Assembly (NCBI GenBank): GCA_963755335.1
Contig: CAVWJW010000002.1
Location: 372,001-436,000 of the forward strand
Source: UBA10649 sp963755335
GTDB lineage: Bacteria; Actinomycetota; Actinomycetes; S36-B12
Length of the DNA stretch: 64,000 nucleotides
Direction: 5' to 3'
Shown: positions 54,279 through 63,236 of the stretch, one piece after another
How positions within the stretch are numbered: the stretch's first letter is position 1
Layout: the number at the start of each line of letters is the position of its first letter
Program-made: the position numbers and the translations under genes
The notes under the pieces: model-generated
What the model saw: only the letters and a program-made list of their open reading frames with translations
What the model was told of the DNA's origin: nothing
The model's database searches: none

Positions 54279-55198
54279 CGGAAGTTGTGCGCCCCTGGGT
54301 CGTGGCAGCGGCCGCGATCGTCGCAGCGATCCTGGCCGTGGCGCTCGCTCCGTCCAGCGCCGCCGTTGCCGTCGTCAATCCGCGCCTTGCCGCATGCACT
54401 GAGGCGTGGAAGGTGGTCGGGTCCGAGCAGGCCGCCCTGGGCAACGGCGACGCGTCGGCGTGGGAGCGGCTTGGGGACGCATTCATCTCCCTGTCGGATG
54501 CGAGCTTCGACGGGCCGCTCAGCAACGCTCTCGGAGACGTGGCGAGCACCCCGTCGAACGAGACCCTGGCGGCCCTCGGCACCGTGTGCGCGAAGCTCGC
54601 GGTCACCGCCCACAAGCGGTCCGTGCCACGGTTCACGAGATTCAGCTACGACAGTGGCGTCGTCAGCGGCCTGAGCCCGGCCGCCAACGCCCGCGCCAAC
54701 GCGAGTCTCGCCCGAGTCGTCGACAGTGCGACGAGCGCGGCGAGGCGGGCGAATGCGGCGCCCTGCCTGGCGGCCCAGCGGACGTGTGCCTACTTCGTCC
54801 AGTCGCTTCAGCAGCGACGCTGCCTCCCCGGGTTCGTATGCGTCCGCATGGCCTCCGGACTCCTGGCCAGTGGCGCCAACAGCGGCCAGGACTGGGTCGA
54901 CACGTTCGCCTTCGACGGCCTGACCGGCGAGGCTGCCCCCCTCTCGCGGATCGTCCCCAGCGGTCAGGAGACCGGCTTCATCGCGGGAGTGAACGCCGCC
55001 GTGGCGGCGCTCCTGACGGCGAAGGGCCTGGGTGACGACCCGTTCTGGACACCTAGGGTCACGATGCCCGACGTACGGTCATGGCTCCCCCAGCCCGACG
55101 GGATCCACATCTGGTTCGACAAGTACGCGGTCGCGCCGGGCTACCTCGGCGTCGTCCACGTCGTGGTTCCCTGGCCCGCCGCGCCAGCACCCGCCTGA
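54275..55198 (+). CDS. Secreted DUF3298/RsiV-like protein
   Basis: A 307-residue exported protein. After a signal segment (WVVAAAAIVAAILAVALAPSSAAVA) is a helical, Cys-containing region (APCLAAQRTCAYFVQSLQQRRCLPGFVC) and a C-terminal part resembling DUF3298: FIAGVNAAVAALLTAKGL, then DGIHIWFDKYAVAPGYLGVVHVVVPW. That last motif (F-x-x-Y-x-V-A-x-x-x-G) is characteristic. The DUF3298 domain binds lysozyme in RsiV (established for that protein); the ligand here is unknown. It is the third gene of a coupled trio. Confidence 0.7.
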   Translation: MTEVVRPWVVAAAAIVAAILAVALAPSSAAVAVVNPRLAACTEAWKVVGSEQAALGNGDASAWERLGDAFISLSDASFDGPLSNALGDVASTPSNETLAALGTVCAKLAVTAHKRSVPRFTRFSYDSGVVSGLSPAANARANASLARVVDSATSAARRANAAPCLAAQRTCAYFVQSLQQRRCLPGFVCVRMASGLLASGANSGQDWVDTFAFDGLTGEAAPLSRIVPSGQETGFIAGVNAAVAALLTAKGLGDDPFWTPRVTMPDVRSWLPQPDGIHIWFDKYAVAPGYLGVVHVVVPWPAAPAPA

Positions 55199-55208
55199 CG
55201 CTTCATGT

Positions 55209-55865
55209 TTAGGGCTTGACGCGACCCGTCTCGTAGGCCCACATCGCGATCTCCACGCGATTGCGGGCGCCGAGCTTGCCCATCAGGCTCGTCAGATGCG
55301 TCTTCACCGTGCTCAGGCTGATGTGCAACTCGTCAGCGATCTCGGCATTCGTCAGGCCGCGCGCGACCGTGAGCAGCACCTCCTCCTCGCGCTCGGTCAG
55401 CGCGGCAATCGGCTGCGCAGGGACCCGGCCCGCCTCGCCCGCGGCGAAGGTGGCGAGCAGCCGCGCGGTCACGCTGGGCGCTATCAGCGCATCGCCGTCG
55501 GCAGCCGCATGCACCGCCTGGCTCAGCATGGCCGGTCCGCAGTCCTTCAGCAGGAAGCCCCGGGCGCCCGCCTTCAATGCACCGTGCACGTACTCGTCGA
55601 GGTCGAAGGTCGTGATCACCACGACGGCGATGGGGTCGGCGACGTCAGGACCAGCGAGCTGCCGGGTCGCCTCGATGCCGTCGACGTCAGGCATGCGGAT
55701 GTCGAACAGGCACACGTCCGGACGCAGTTCGCGGGCCAACGCCACCGCGTCGCGACCGTTGGCTGCCTGCCCGATCACCTCGATCCCCGGCTGCGCGTCA
55801 AGGATCATGGCCAGGCCGGTGCGCACGATCTCCTGGTCGTCGGCGACCAGCACGCGGATCGTCAT
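55209..55865 (-). CDS. NarL/LuxR-type response regulator
   Basis: A 218-residue regulator. The receiver has VLVADDQEIVRTGLAMIL and the phospho-acceptor Asp in DVCLFDIRMPDVDGIEATR, with the Lys in FLLKDC. The C-terminal LuxR HTH is LTEREEEVLLTVARGLTNAEIADELHISLSTVKTHLTSLM split here as LTEREEEVLLTVARG and NAEIADELHISLSTVKTHL. The gene is intact. Its ATG overlaps the kinase stop (55862-55865). Confidence 0.95.
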   Translation of the reverse strand: MTIRVLVADDQEIVRTGLAMILDAQPGIEVIGQAANGRDAVALARELRPDVCLFDIRMPDVDGIEATRQLAGPDVADPIAVVVITTFDLDEYVHGALKAGARGFLLKDCGPAMLSQAVHAAADGDALIAPSVTARLLATFAAGEAGRVPAQPIAALTEREEEVLLTVARGLTNAEIADELHISLSTVKTHLTSLMGKLGARNRVEIAMWAYETGRVKP

Positions 55866-57005
55866 GCGTCGGGATCGGTGCGGGGCAGCTGAGCGGTCAC
55901 GACCCATCCTCGGTCTGCGCGTGGGCCGGCGTCGAATGTCCCGCCCAGCAGCAGCACACGCTCTGCCATGCCCACCAGACCGTATCCCTTGTCGGCACGA
56001 CCGGCGGCCACCGTCTCGCCATCGTCCATGACGCTGATCGACACGATCGCGTCGTCGGCCTTCACCCGCACGTCGACGACGGTGGCACGGCGCGCATGTC
56101 GAAGGGCGTTCGTCACCGACTCCTGAGCCAGGCGGTAGGTGGCCGCATCCGACGGCCGGGGAGAGGTTGGTCACGTCACCGGTCACCTCGACTCGGACGG
56201 TCGGTGTGGCGACACTCACGTCAGCCAGCCGTGCGACATCGGCCACCCCTCGCTGGGGAGAGTGATCGGCGGAAGCGCCGTCCCTCAGCGCTCCGACCAT
56301 CGCGCGCATCTCGGTCAACGCACGCGTCGCCTCCGACTCGATCGTCCGCAGGGCCTGCTCGACCGCCTCCGGGCGGGAGCCTGAGATCAGCTGTGCGGCC
56401 TGGGCCTGGATCGCGATCGCCGAGACGTGGTGAGCGACGGTGTCGTGCAGCTCACGCGCCAGCTGCTCGCGCTCGAGGAGTCGGTACTCCTGCACCTGCC
56501 GCGAGCGCGCGCTGATCGAATACCGCACCGCGAGGCCAAGCGCGGCCGGCGTCAGCAGGAACGTGAACCCGACGAGCAGGTCCAGCGGACGGCCGTTGAC
56601 GACCTCGCGCAGGACGTGAGTCAGGAGGATGAAGGCGATTGAGATCACCATGTCGCGGCCCGATGCCCATCGGCAGACGGCGTACGGCAGGACGATGAGG
56701 ACGGCCGTCGCGTAGAGACCCGCTTGGCCCGGACCGCTGTTGCTCGCCGCCAGATCGAGGACGGTGGCCGCACCGAACGCGACCAGCACGACGGTCAGCG
56801 GCCGGGTGCGTCGCCACAGCAGCGTGAACGCGATCGCCACGCACACGACGAAGGCGACCGGCCGCCACGTCACGTCCGGGCGAACCAGCGCCTCGACGAC
56901 GGCCAGGGCGATCATCACGCCGACGAGCAACCAGTCACGCCACACCCGGGTCGGGGGGTTCGCCACGGCCGGCTCGTCCCACAGGGAGCGCATTGCCCGT
57001 CGCAT
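55862..57005 (-). CDS. HisKA_3-type sensor histidine kinase (frame interrupted)
   Basis: About 380 residues. Four to six membrane helices (WLLVGVMIALAVVEALV, VAFVVCVAIAFTLLW, TVVLVAFGAATVLDLAA, MVISIAFILLTHVL, LLVGFTFLLTPAALGLAV) are followed by the HisKA_3 box EREQLARELHDTVAHHVSAIAIQ. The ATPase part is VTNALRHARRATVVDVRV and DKGYGLVGMAERVLLLGGTF. The frame breaks near 56158; removing one base joins NLS to RPSDAATYRLAQESV. It is the cognate kinase for the NarL-type regulator overlapping it. No neighbouring gene clearly reveals the signal. Confidence 0.88.
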
Positions 57006-57012
57006 CACGTGA

Positions 57013-57678
57013 TCAGCGTAGAGAGGACAGCGGCAGGCGCATCGGCCGTTCGGACGAGTGCCGTGTCCGCCCCCGACGAACGATGAACTCGACCACCGCC
57101 AGGTTGAGCACCCACGCGGCACCCATGAGCAGCGCCCGCTCGGTGGGCGTCGGCTCGCCTAGGACCAGCGTCCAGGGCAGGATCATCAGGACCTGGGTGC
57201 CAGCACCCATCCCGATGGCATAGCCACGCATCATCCAGAGGCGATGGTCCGCGACGTTCCGCCTCAGGATCGACACCACCCCCAGCACGAGCGAGACGGC
57301 CATCAGCGTGCCGAACACGAGACGGAAGGCCTCGAGCAGGGCGTTGTCGTGCGCGGGAAGGTCGTAGAACGCGGCCATCCACATCCCCGAGACCGCGGCG
57401 GCCAGCCCGCACGGCACGAGCACCCGTCCGGCGAGCCGATGCCAGCGACCCCGTCGAAGGGTCGGCACGAACTGGAAGGCGCCCAGGATGCAGAACGTGG
57501 TGGCCCCGATCACGTGGACGATGACAGGCAGGGGCAACGCGAAGAAGCGCGCGTTCTCGGACGTGACCGGGGCACCCCCGGCCAGCTGTGTCAGCCGGGC
57601 TGCCCCGGCGGCCGCCGGGATCAGGCTGAGGGCGATCAACGCTGCCGGTACGGGCCACTGCCGCCGTCGGTTCGCCAT
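57013..57678 (-). CDS. DUF2306-type membrane protein
   Basis: A 221-residue integral membrane protein with about six helices. The conserved core is VIVHVIGATTFCILGAFQFVP, then RGRWHRLAGRVLVPCGLAAAVSGMWMA and RRNVADHRLWMMRGYAIGMGAG. The HR-x-x-GR and DH-RxWM elements are typical of DUF2306. Function is unknown. AAGGGA precedes ATG 57678, and the gene ends seven bases upstream of the kinase start, so the two may be co-transcribed. Confidence 0.82.
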   Translation of the reverse strand: MANRRRQWPVPAALIALSLIPAAAGAARLTQLAGGAPVTSENARFFALPLPVIVHVIGATTFCILGAFQFVPTLRRGRWHRLAGRVLVPCGLAAAVSGMWMAAFYDLPAHDNALLEAFRLVFGTLMAVSLVLGVVSILRRNVADHRLWMMRGYAIGMGAGTQVLMILPWTLVLGEPTPTERALLMGAAWVLNLAVVEFIVRRGRTRHSSERPMRLPLSSLR

Positions 57679-57761
57679 GGTGATCCCTTCGCCGCTGCTC
57701 GGCCGGGTGCCGGCACGACGATGGTGGCGGAGACCGCCGGGGCTCCGCCTCGGTGAAAGGG

Positions 57762-58646
57762 TCAGTCCTGACCGGCCCGGATGGTCGACGCGGGCGTCGT
57801 ACTTTCGGCCGGTCGCCCTGTGCTCCCACGGCCCGGCCGCTCGCCGGATACCAAGGCCACCACCGAGCCGACCGTCACCACGACGAAGCCAACGAGCATC
57901 AGCCACGTCAGCGGCCGGTCGGTGAAGAACTCGTCTCGGGCGCGCACCGCCGCCGCGAGCATGAGGATGAGCATGATCAGCTCGACCTGGAGCATGAGCC
58001 GCACATTGATCCATCGCGGATCGCGAAGGACGCCCAGCACGGCGCCGCCCAGGCAGAAGATGGCCCCGACCACGCGGCAGGTCAGCGGCGTCAGCAGCCA
58101 CGGCCATATCGGGATCACCTGGGCCGGGGCCAGGAACATCGCGACGCCGGTGACAAGCGCCGCGGCGCCGACGACTGCCATCGCCCAGCGCGCCGCTGCC
58201 GGCAGTGTCGGCTCGTCATCGTGCGCCGGAGCTCGGTATCTCCCATTGAGCAGCCAGGCGAGCAGCACCAGGAAAGGAGCCACGAAGTACAGCGCGGCCC
58301 ATATCCAGAAGGCGACGTTGCCGTGGCTGAACTTGTCCCAGTGAAGCACGGTTGCCACGCCCAGCAGCGCCGCGAAGAGCGCCACCGCGGGGAACCCCGA
58401 TTTGACTGCCGCCCAACGCCTTTCGAACGGAACGCGGCAGAAGAAGTAGAAGCCGCCCAGGTAGGCGGATGCCAGCACCATCGCGGTCATCGACGGCTTG
58501 ATGGGCCAGGCGAACAGGCGACCCGAGTCGCCGGGGAAGAAGTAGAGGATGACGAAAGCCACCACGAGGAACGGTGCGATGAATACCGACAGGCCCTTGG
58601 TGAACGCGAGCACGCGATCATCACGCGGGCTTTCACCCTTGTGCAT
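57762..58646 (-). CDS. Multi-helix membrane protein of unknown function
   Basis: A 294-residue protein with about eight hydrophobic helices (VFIAPFLVVAFVILYFF, MTAMVLASAYLGGFYFFC, AVALFAALLGVATVL, FWIWAALYFVAPFLVLLAWLL, WAMAVVGAAALVTGVAMFLA, LTCRVVGAIFCLGGAVLGVL, LILMLAAAVRA, TWLMLVGFVVVTVGSVVAL). It is not a family I recognise with confidence. ATG 58646 (MHKGESPRDD) was chosen over an in-frame upstream ATG. It is divergent from the DUF5995 gene at 58693. Confidence 0.7.
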   Translation of the reverse strand: MHKGESPRDDRVLAFTKGLSVFIAPFLVVAFVILYFFPGDSGRLFAWPIKPSMTAMVLASAYLGGFYFFCRVPFERRWAAVKSGFPAVALFAALLGVATVLHWDKFSHGNVAFWIWAALYFVAPFLVLLAWLLNGRYRAPAHDDEPTLPAAARWAMAVVGAAALVTGVAMFLAPAQVIPIWPWLLTPLTCRVVGAIFCLGGAVLGVLRDPRWINVRLMLQVELIMLILMLAAAVRARDEFFTDRPLTWLMLVGFVVVTVGSVVALVSGERPGRGSTGRPAESTTPASTIRAGQD

Positions 58647-58692
58647 GTTGTCCGAGAATAGCCTCGCCGACGCTGCGCGGGAAGGAGTCCTG

Positions 58693-59463
58693 ATGAGCCT
58701 CGACGACCACGAGCCGGCGACCGGAGCCATAGCCGCGGTGATGGCGACGATGCAGGACCGGCTGCGGTTCCCTGCCCGCCGGTCAGCAGGGACTCAAGGC
58801 TTTCCTGGCAACCTACCTGCGCACCACCGCCGCCGTCGGCACAGCAGTCGACCGCGGCTCTTTCGAGGACGGGCCGTGGGTCGAGTCGTGGGACGTGGCC
58901 TTCGCGCACCTGTACCTCCGGGCGCTGGATGCCCACCTCGACGGAGGAGCTGAGGTAGCCCGCCCCTGGCGGCTGGCATTCGGCGCCTCGTCCGTCCCTG
59001 CCTCCGTTGAGGCACGTGCTGCTCGGCATCAATGCGCACATCAACTACGACCTGCCGCAGGCCCTCCTCGCCGTCATCAGCGACGACGACTTCGCCAATC
59101 CACGCGTTATCGGCCGGCGGCAGCGCGACCACCAGCGGATCGATGGCGTCCTGGCAGCCCGAGTGAGCGCGGAGGACGGCCAGCTGAGGTCCGTGTCCCG
59201 CGTGAGCGGTGCTCGATCGGCTCCTCCGTCCGGCCAACGAGGCGGCGTCCAAGCGGTTCCTGCGGGAGGCACGGCAGAAGGTGTGGCACAACACCCGTGA
59301 ACTTCAGCGGGCGCGCCTCGACGGACCGGAGGAGTTCGCTGCTCGACTCGCTGAGCTCGAGGTCCTGAGCGCCGCCAAGATCAACGACCTGCTGGCTCCC
59401 GGACAGGTCCTGCTACGACTAGCCGTGTCGGGATTCGGCGTGACCCTGCCCCCACCCGGATAG
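58693..59463 (+). CDS. DUF5995-family protein, first paralogue (frame interrupted)
   Basis: About 250 residues. The N-terminus (ATGAIAAVMATMQDRL) and the middle (ESWDVAFAHLYLRALDAHL, RHVLLGINAHINYDLPQALL) match the second copy at 61939-62703 closely (AAVMATARARDDRI, RNLLLGMTAHIGLDLGI). The tail continues RLLRPANEAASKRFLREARQKVWHN. Three breaks (about 58785, 59010 and 59210) split the frame. A GAAGGAG site precedes ATG 58693. The enzymatic role is unknown. Confidence 0.78.
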
Positions 59464-59539
59464 CCGCACCTCGAGGATCCGCCCATTGCCTGCAGGCGAT
59501 TTCGCGCCTACCCTCGTGGACGAGCATCGGGAGGTCCGG

Positions 59540-59989
59540 ATGACGACCCAGGGTGACTTCACCATCACGATCAACGCTTCGCCCGAGACCGTCTGGAAGT
59601 GGGTAGGCGACCTGTCCACCCATGACAAGTGGTCACCGCATGACTATCGCGTCGAGTGTGTCGCCGGCGAGCCGAACACGGTTGGCAGCACCTACCGCTC
59701 GGTCGGCTGGGTGCCGGGCGACAAGAGCCACAAGAACGAGGTGGAGATCACCGAAGCAGTGCCGAACGAGCGGCTCGTCCTGCGGGCGCACGACGATCAG
59801 GGCGACTTCACCAACACGTTCACGCTCACGCCGGTGCCCGGCGGAACCCAGGTGGACTACCGGATCGTGTTCCCGGCGATGACGGGCATGTCCGCCGTGC
59901 TGGTTCCCGTGGCCTTCCCGCTGTTGGGCAAGCCCGACATCCGCAAGCGTATGGCCATGCTGAAGACAGCGGTCGAAACGAGCGCGTGA
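59540..59989 (+). CDS. SRPBCC (polyketide cyclase-like) family protein
   Basis: A 149-residue START/Bet v1-like protein: TITINASPETVWKWVGDLSTHDKWSPHDYRVE is the usual opening strand-helix, and FTNTFTLTPVPGGTQVDYRIVFP the closing sheet. A ribosome site (GGGAGG) precedes ATG 59540. Ligand unknown. It is convergent with the small membrane protein gene, one base apart. Confidence 0.88.
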   Translation: MTTQGDFTITINASPETVWKWVGDLSTHDKWSPHDYRVECVAGEPNTVGSTYRSVGWVPGDKSHKNEVEITEAVPNERLVLRAHDDQGDFTNTFTLTPVPGGTQVDYRIVFPAMTGMSAVLVPVAFPLLGKPDIRKRMAMLKTAVETSA

Positions 59990-59990
59990 G

Positions 59991-60227
59991 CTACCAGCCG
60001 AGCACCTGAGGGCCGTACGTCAGACACACCCCTAACGCGGTCGCGACGACGAACACCGTGATCAGCGCGGCCGCGATCACGCGGTGCGTGCGGGTGTAGG
60101 TGCCGCGCATCGACGGCGGCATGTAGATCTGCGGCAGGGGTGAAGGTCCTCTGAGCTCCAGCCAATGCGGATCCACGTCGGCGTCGGGATCGACGTCTGG
60201 CACGTCCACGTACTCATTCGCCTGCAT
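59991..60227 (-). CDS. Small single-span membrane protein
   Basis: A 78-residue protein with an acidic N-terminus (DVPDVDPDADVDPHW) and one C-terminal transmembrane helix (VIAAALITVFVVATALGVCL). ATG 60227 gives MQANEYVDVPD. No family is recognised. Confidence 0.55.
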   Translation of the reverse strand: MQANEYVDVPDVDPDADVDPHWLELRGPSPLPQIYMPPSMRGTYTRTHRVIAAALITVFVVATALGVCLTYGPQVLGW

Positions 60228-60267
60228 GACCCCAGTGTGGGTCTCCTCGCCCGCCGGGACAAGGCGA

Positions 60268-60971
60268 CTACGCCGTGGTCTCAAGGACATTCGCCGTGGG
60301 ACCCGGCGGCGGCTGCCACGGCCACGGCTCGCCGGCCGCTCGCGAGCGGTCGAGCCGGCGAAGGAACACGGCGATCAGGACGCTCGTGCAGGCAGCCCAG
60401 AAGCACCACAGGGATGGCACGCCGCGGCTCACCCCCCAACTCAGCGCACCGACCACGACCACGTTCGTCAGGCCCCAGACGAAGAGGATCCGCTGACCCG
60501 ACAGGAGCAGGGCACCGCAGGTAGCCACGACGTAGAGAACGGCCGAATAGCTGCTCGTGCGGACGACGTTGAAGTCGATGTAGTTATCGCATACCACGGC
60601 GCTGCCACGACCCGAGACCAGGCCGACGAGGAAGTCGAAGGACGCGTAGGCACCCGCAGCCGTGAGGGCAACGAGGGCCGCCCGGCGCCAGCCCGGCGGC
60701 TCGATCAGCAGGATCGCCACGGGCACGTATACCGGCAGCAACACGAAGGCCACGGCGAGGTAGAACGCCGTGGCGGTGTCGAGACTTGACGTCGAGACGT
60801 GACCCTGCAGCCCGAGCCAGACGACGGCCGAGGTGAATGTGTGCACGGCGAAGATGGCGGGCAGGGCGGCCAGTGCGACGAGTCGGGGCTGTGGCAGTGC
60901 CGTACCGCATCCACCGCGACCACCGACATGACGAGCCCGGCGACAACATCGACCTGCGGAGACAAGCACAT
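60268..60971 (-). CDS. Integral membrane protein of unknown function (frame interrupted)
   Basis: About 230 residues with around seven helices (VVAGLVMSVVAVDAV, LVALAALPAIFAVHTFTSAVVWL, FYLAVAFVLLPVYVPVAILLI, AALVALTAAGAYASFDFLVGLV, SAVLYVVATCGALLL, ILFVWGLTNVVVVGALSW, LWCFWAACTSVLIAVFL). The N-terminal 24 residues lie in another frame; removing one base near 60900 joins SVVAVDA to GTALPQPRLVALA. Start ATG 60971. It is divergent from the potassium channel gene. Confidence 0.65.
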
Positions 60972-61062
60972 GGCCAGTCCAGCCTCTCCCCTGACGGGGT
61001 CCCCTCGACAGTACGCCGGTACCTGCCCCGATGACCGACCCGCCGCGCCTCCAAGGATCCCC

Positions 61063-61896
61063 ATGCATTCGCGAGAGACTCTTCCCGTGTCCCACCCGAT
61101 CAACGAGGCCGCCCAGGCCGGCGCCGACGCACCCAAGCCCAGCGGGTTGAAGAACCCCGGCTACGAGATCTTCATCGGGGCGCTGTCGATCTTGTCGATC
61201 CTCAACCTCATGTTGATGTATGCCATCCAGGATCAGACCCTCGACTACGTCCTCATGATCATGAACGTCCCACTGACCCTCATCTTCATGATCGACTTCC
61301 TGTACCGACTCAAGACCGCTCCGGACCGGAGCTACTACTTCTGGCGCAACTGGGGCTGGGCCGACCTGCTGGCATCCCTGCCCTTCGAGCAGACGAAGAT
61401 CCTCCGCCTGTTCCGCCTGATCAAGGTGTATCGCCTGCTCCGGGACTACGGCGCCAAGAACGTCGGCCGGGCGATCGTCAAGGACCGGGCCGGCAGTGCC
61501 CTGCTGATGCTGCTCCTCATCGCCATCCTGGTGCTGGAGTTCGGCAGCCTGGAGATGCTGCGCCTGGAGGCCCACGTCCCGGGTGCCAATATCACGTCGG
61601 CCTCCGACGCGATCTGGTACATCATCGTGACGATGTCGACGGTCGGCTACGGCGATCAGTACCCGATCACGAATCCAGGCCGCGTCCTCGGCACCGTGAT
61701 CATCGTGGTCGGTGTGGGCATCTTCGGCACCCTGACCGGCTACCTGGCGAACCTGTTCCTCAGCCCGGCCAAGAAACCCGAGGACGAGGACACGCTGCCG
61801 ACGGTCGCCCACAAGCTGGCCACCCTGCGAGACCTCGTCGAGCAGCAGCAGCAGGCGATCGCCGAACTCGAGTCGATGATCGAGACCGACCGTTGA
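61063..61896 (+). CDS. Voltage-gated-type potassium channel
   Basis: A 277-residue channel. S1-S4-like helices (FIGALSILSILNLMLMYAI, LTLIFMIDFLYRLKT, WADLLASLPF, then the Arg-rich segment ILRLFRLIKVYRLLRDYG, the likely voltage sensor) are followed by the pore: AIWYIIVTMSTVGYGDQYP with the selectivity filter TVGYGD. The last helix is VLGTVIIVVGVGIFGTLTGYLANLF, followed by a cytoplasmic coiled coil (LRDLVEQQQQAIAELESMI). An AAGGA site precedes ATG 61063. Selectivity for potassium follows from the filter. Confidence 0.93.
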   Translation: MHSRETLPVSHPINEAAQAGADAPKPSGLKNPGYEIFIGALSILSILNLMLMYAIQDQTLDYVLMIMNVPLTLIFMIDFLYRLKTAPDRSYYFWRNWGWADLLASLPFEQTKILRLFRLIKVYRLLRDYGAKNVGRAIVKDRAGSALLMLLLIAILVLEFGSLEMLRLEAHVPGANITSASDAIWYIIVTMSTVGYGDQYPITNPGRVLGTVIIVVGVGIFGTLTGYLANLFLSPAKKPEDEDTLPTVAHKLATLRDLVEQQQQAIAELESMIETDR

Positions 61897-61938
61897 GCAG
61901 AGGTTGTGGGACTCTGCGCACCGTGCTTTGATCCGGGC

Positions 61939-62703
61939 ATGACGGTGACCCCGTTCGACGGGACCGTGGACGCCATGGCGGCGGTGATGGCGACGGCCCG
62001 GGCGCGGGACGACCGGATAGGTGAGTTCGCCGCCATGTACGCGGCGGTGACGCGACGGGTCCGCGTCCTTGCCGCGCAGGGCAGTTTCGCCGACTCGGGG
62101 CGGATGGCGGGATTCGTCGACCTCTTCGCGGCGCGCTTCCTGGACGCTGTCCGGGCGCGCGACGAAGGAAGGCCCGTGACGCGATCGTGGTCGGTGACGT
62201 TCTCTGCCTCAGGTCAGTGGCGAACCGGAGTGCTGCGGAATCTCCTGCTCGGCATGACGGCGCACATCGGGCTCGACCTGGGCATCGTCGCGGCCGAGGT
62301 GGCCACCGGCCCGACCGGTCACGGACTCGACGCCATGCGGGCGGACTTCGACTCCATCAATGCGGTGCTCGCCTCTCTCGTGCCCGCCGTCGAAAACGCC
62401 GTCAGTGAGCTGTCGCCGGCGATCGGGCTCCTCGACCGGGCCGGCGGAGCGGCGGATGCCTTCGCGATCGCCCGGGTGATCAACGTGGCGCGCGACATCG
62501 CCTGGGCGAACGCCAATGAGTTGGCCCCCTTGGACCCCGCCTCGCGGGCGAGAGCCATCGACCACCTGGACGAGGAGGTGGCCGAGCGAGCGAGGCTGAT
62601 CGCGAATCCGGGCTTCGTCATGTCGAGCGTGTTCCTGCCGATCCGCCTGATGGAGCGTCGGTCCCTCGGGGACTCGATGGACGTGCTCGGCTCAATCACC
62701 TAG
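61939..62703 (+). CDS. DUF5995-family protein, second paralogue
   Basis: A 254-residue soluble, mostly helical protein. Shared features with the copy at 58693 are AAVMAT near the N-terminus, the central LRNLLLGMTAHIGLDLGIVAAEVA and FDSINAVLASLV. Unlike the first copy its frame is intact. Function unknown; His/Asp residues in the conserved AHIGLDL could be functional. It overlaps the soxR stop by four bases, tail to tail. Confidence 0.82.
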   Translation: MTVTPFDGTVDAMAAVMATARARDDRIGEFAAMYAAVTRRVRVLAAQGSFADSGRMAGFVDLFAARFLDAVRARDEGRPVTRSWSVTFSASGQWRTGVLRNLLLGMTAHIGLDLGIVAAEVATGPTGHGLDAMRADFDSINAVLASLVPAVENAVSELSPAIGLLDRAGGAADAFAIARVINVARDIAWANANELAPLDPASRARAIDHLDEEVAERARLIANPGFVMSSVFLPIRLMERRSLGDSMDVLGSIT

Positions 62704-63161
62704 TCGAGGCGGCGAAGGGCTGCCGGAAGGAACGCCGCGCCGGTGACCGACCGCCCTAGCGAGTCGCCGGGATTCTGGATCGCGCAGGTGCGCAGCGACA
62801 GGCAGCCGCAGCCGATGCAGGAGTCGAGTCCGTCGCGGAGAGCGATCAATGCATCGATCTGCTCGTCCAGCCGCTTGCGCCACTGTCGCGACAGTCGCGT
62901 CCAGTCGGCGCGGGTCGGGTTGCGCCCGTGCGGCAGCGACGCCAGCGCCTCCTCGACGTCCGACAGGCTCGCACCGATGTTCCGTGCGGCCCGGATGAAG
63001 GCGAGCCGGCGCAGGACCGCGCGGACGTACCGACGCTGTCCACCGCTGGTGCGCGTCGAGGCGATCAAGCCGAGTCGCTCGTAGTAGCGCAATGCGGACG
63101 GAGCGAATCCGCTCCGCGCGGAAACCTCGCTGACGGTCAGCAGGTCGGTGGAGTTCTCCAT
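62700..63161 (-). CDS. soxR: SoxR redox-sensitive MerR-family regulator
   Basis: A 153-residue MerR-type activator. The HTH is TVSEVSARSGFAPSALRYYERLGLI with SGGQRRYVRAVLRRLAFI, and the coupling helix spans the middle. The [2Fe-2S] ligands are CIGCGCLSLRTC (CxxCxCx5C), the SoxR hallmark. Redox cycling compounds oxidise the cluster and activate target promoters; in actinobacteria targets are usually enzymes for quinones and pigments rather than soxS (family knowledge). ATG 63161. It is divergent from an SDR with a SoxR-box-like palindrome between. Confidence 0.95.
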   Translation of the reverse strand: MENSTDLLTVSEVSARSGFAPSALRYYERLGLIASTRTSGGQRRYVRAVLRRLAFIRAARNIGASLSDVEEALASLPHGRNPTRADWTRLSRQWRKRLDEQIDALIALRDGLDSCIGCGCLSLRTCAIQNPGDSLGRSVTGAAFLPAALRRLD

Positions 63162-63170
63162 GCGCGCCCC

Positions 63171-63201
63171 TTGACTTGAAGTGCACTTCAACTTTCATGA
63201 T
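63171..63201 (+). promoter_or_regulatory. SoxR-type promoter: palindrome within a 19-bp spacer
   Basis: TTGAAGTGCACTTCAA (63176-63191) is a perfect 16-bp palindrome. It lies between TTGACT (63171-63176, -35-like) and CATGAT (63196-63201, -10-like) with an overlong 19-bp spacer, the hallmark of MerR-family activated promoters. It reads towards the SDR at 63237 and also faces soxR. Confidence 0.75.
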
Positions 63202-63236
63202 GAACGCGTCGATGGAATCGCGCAACGAGGTGAGCC

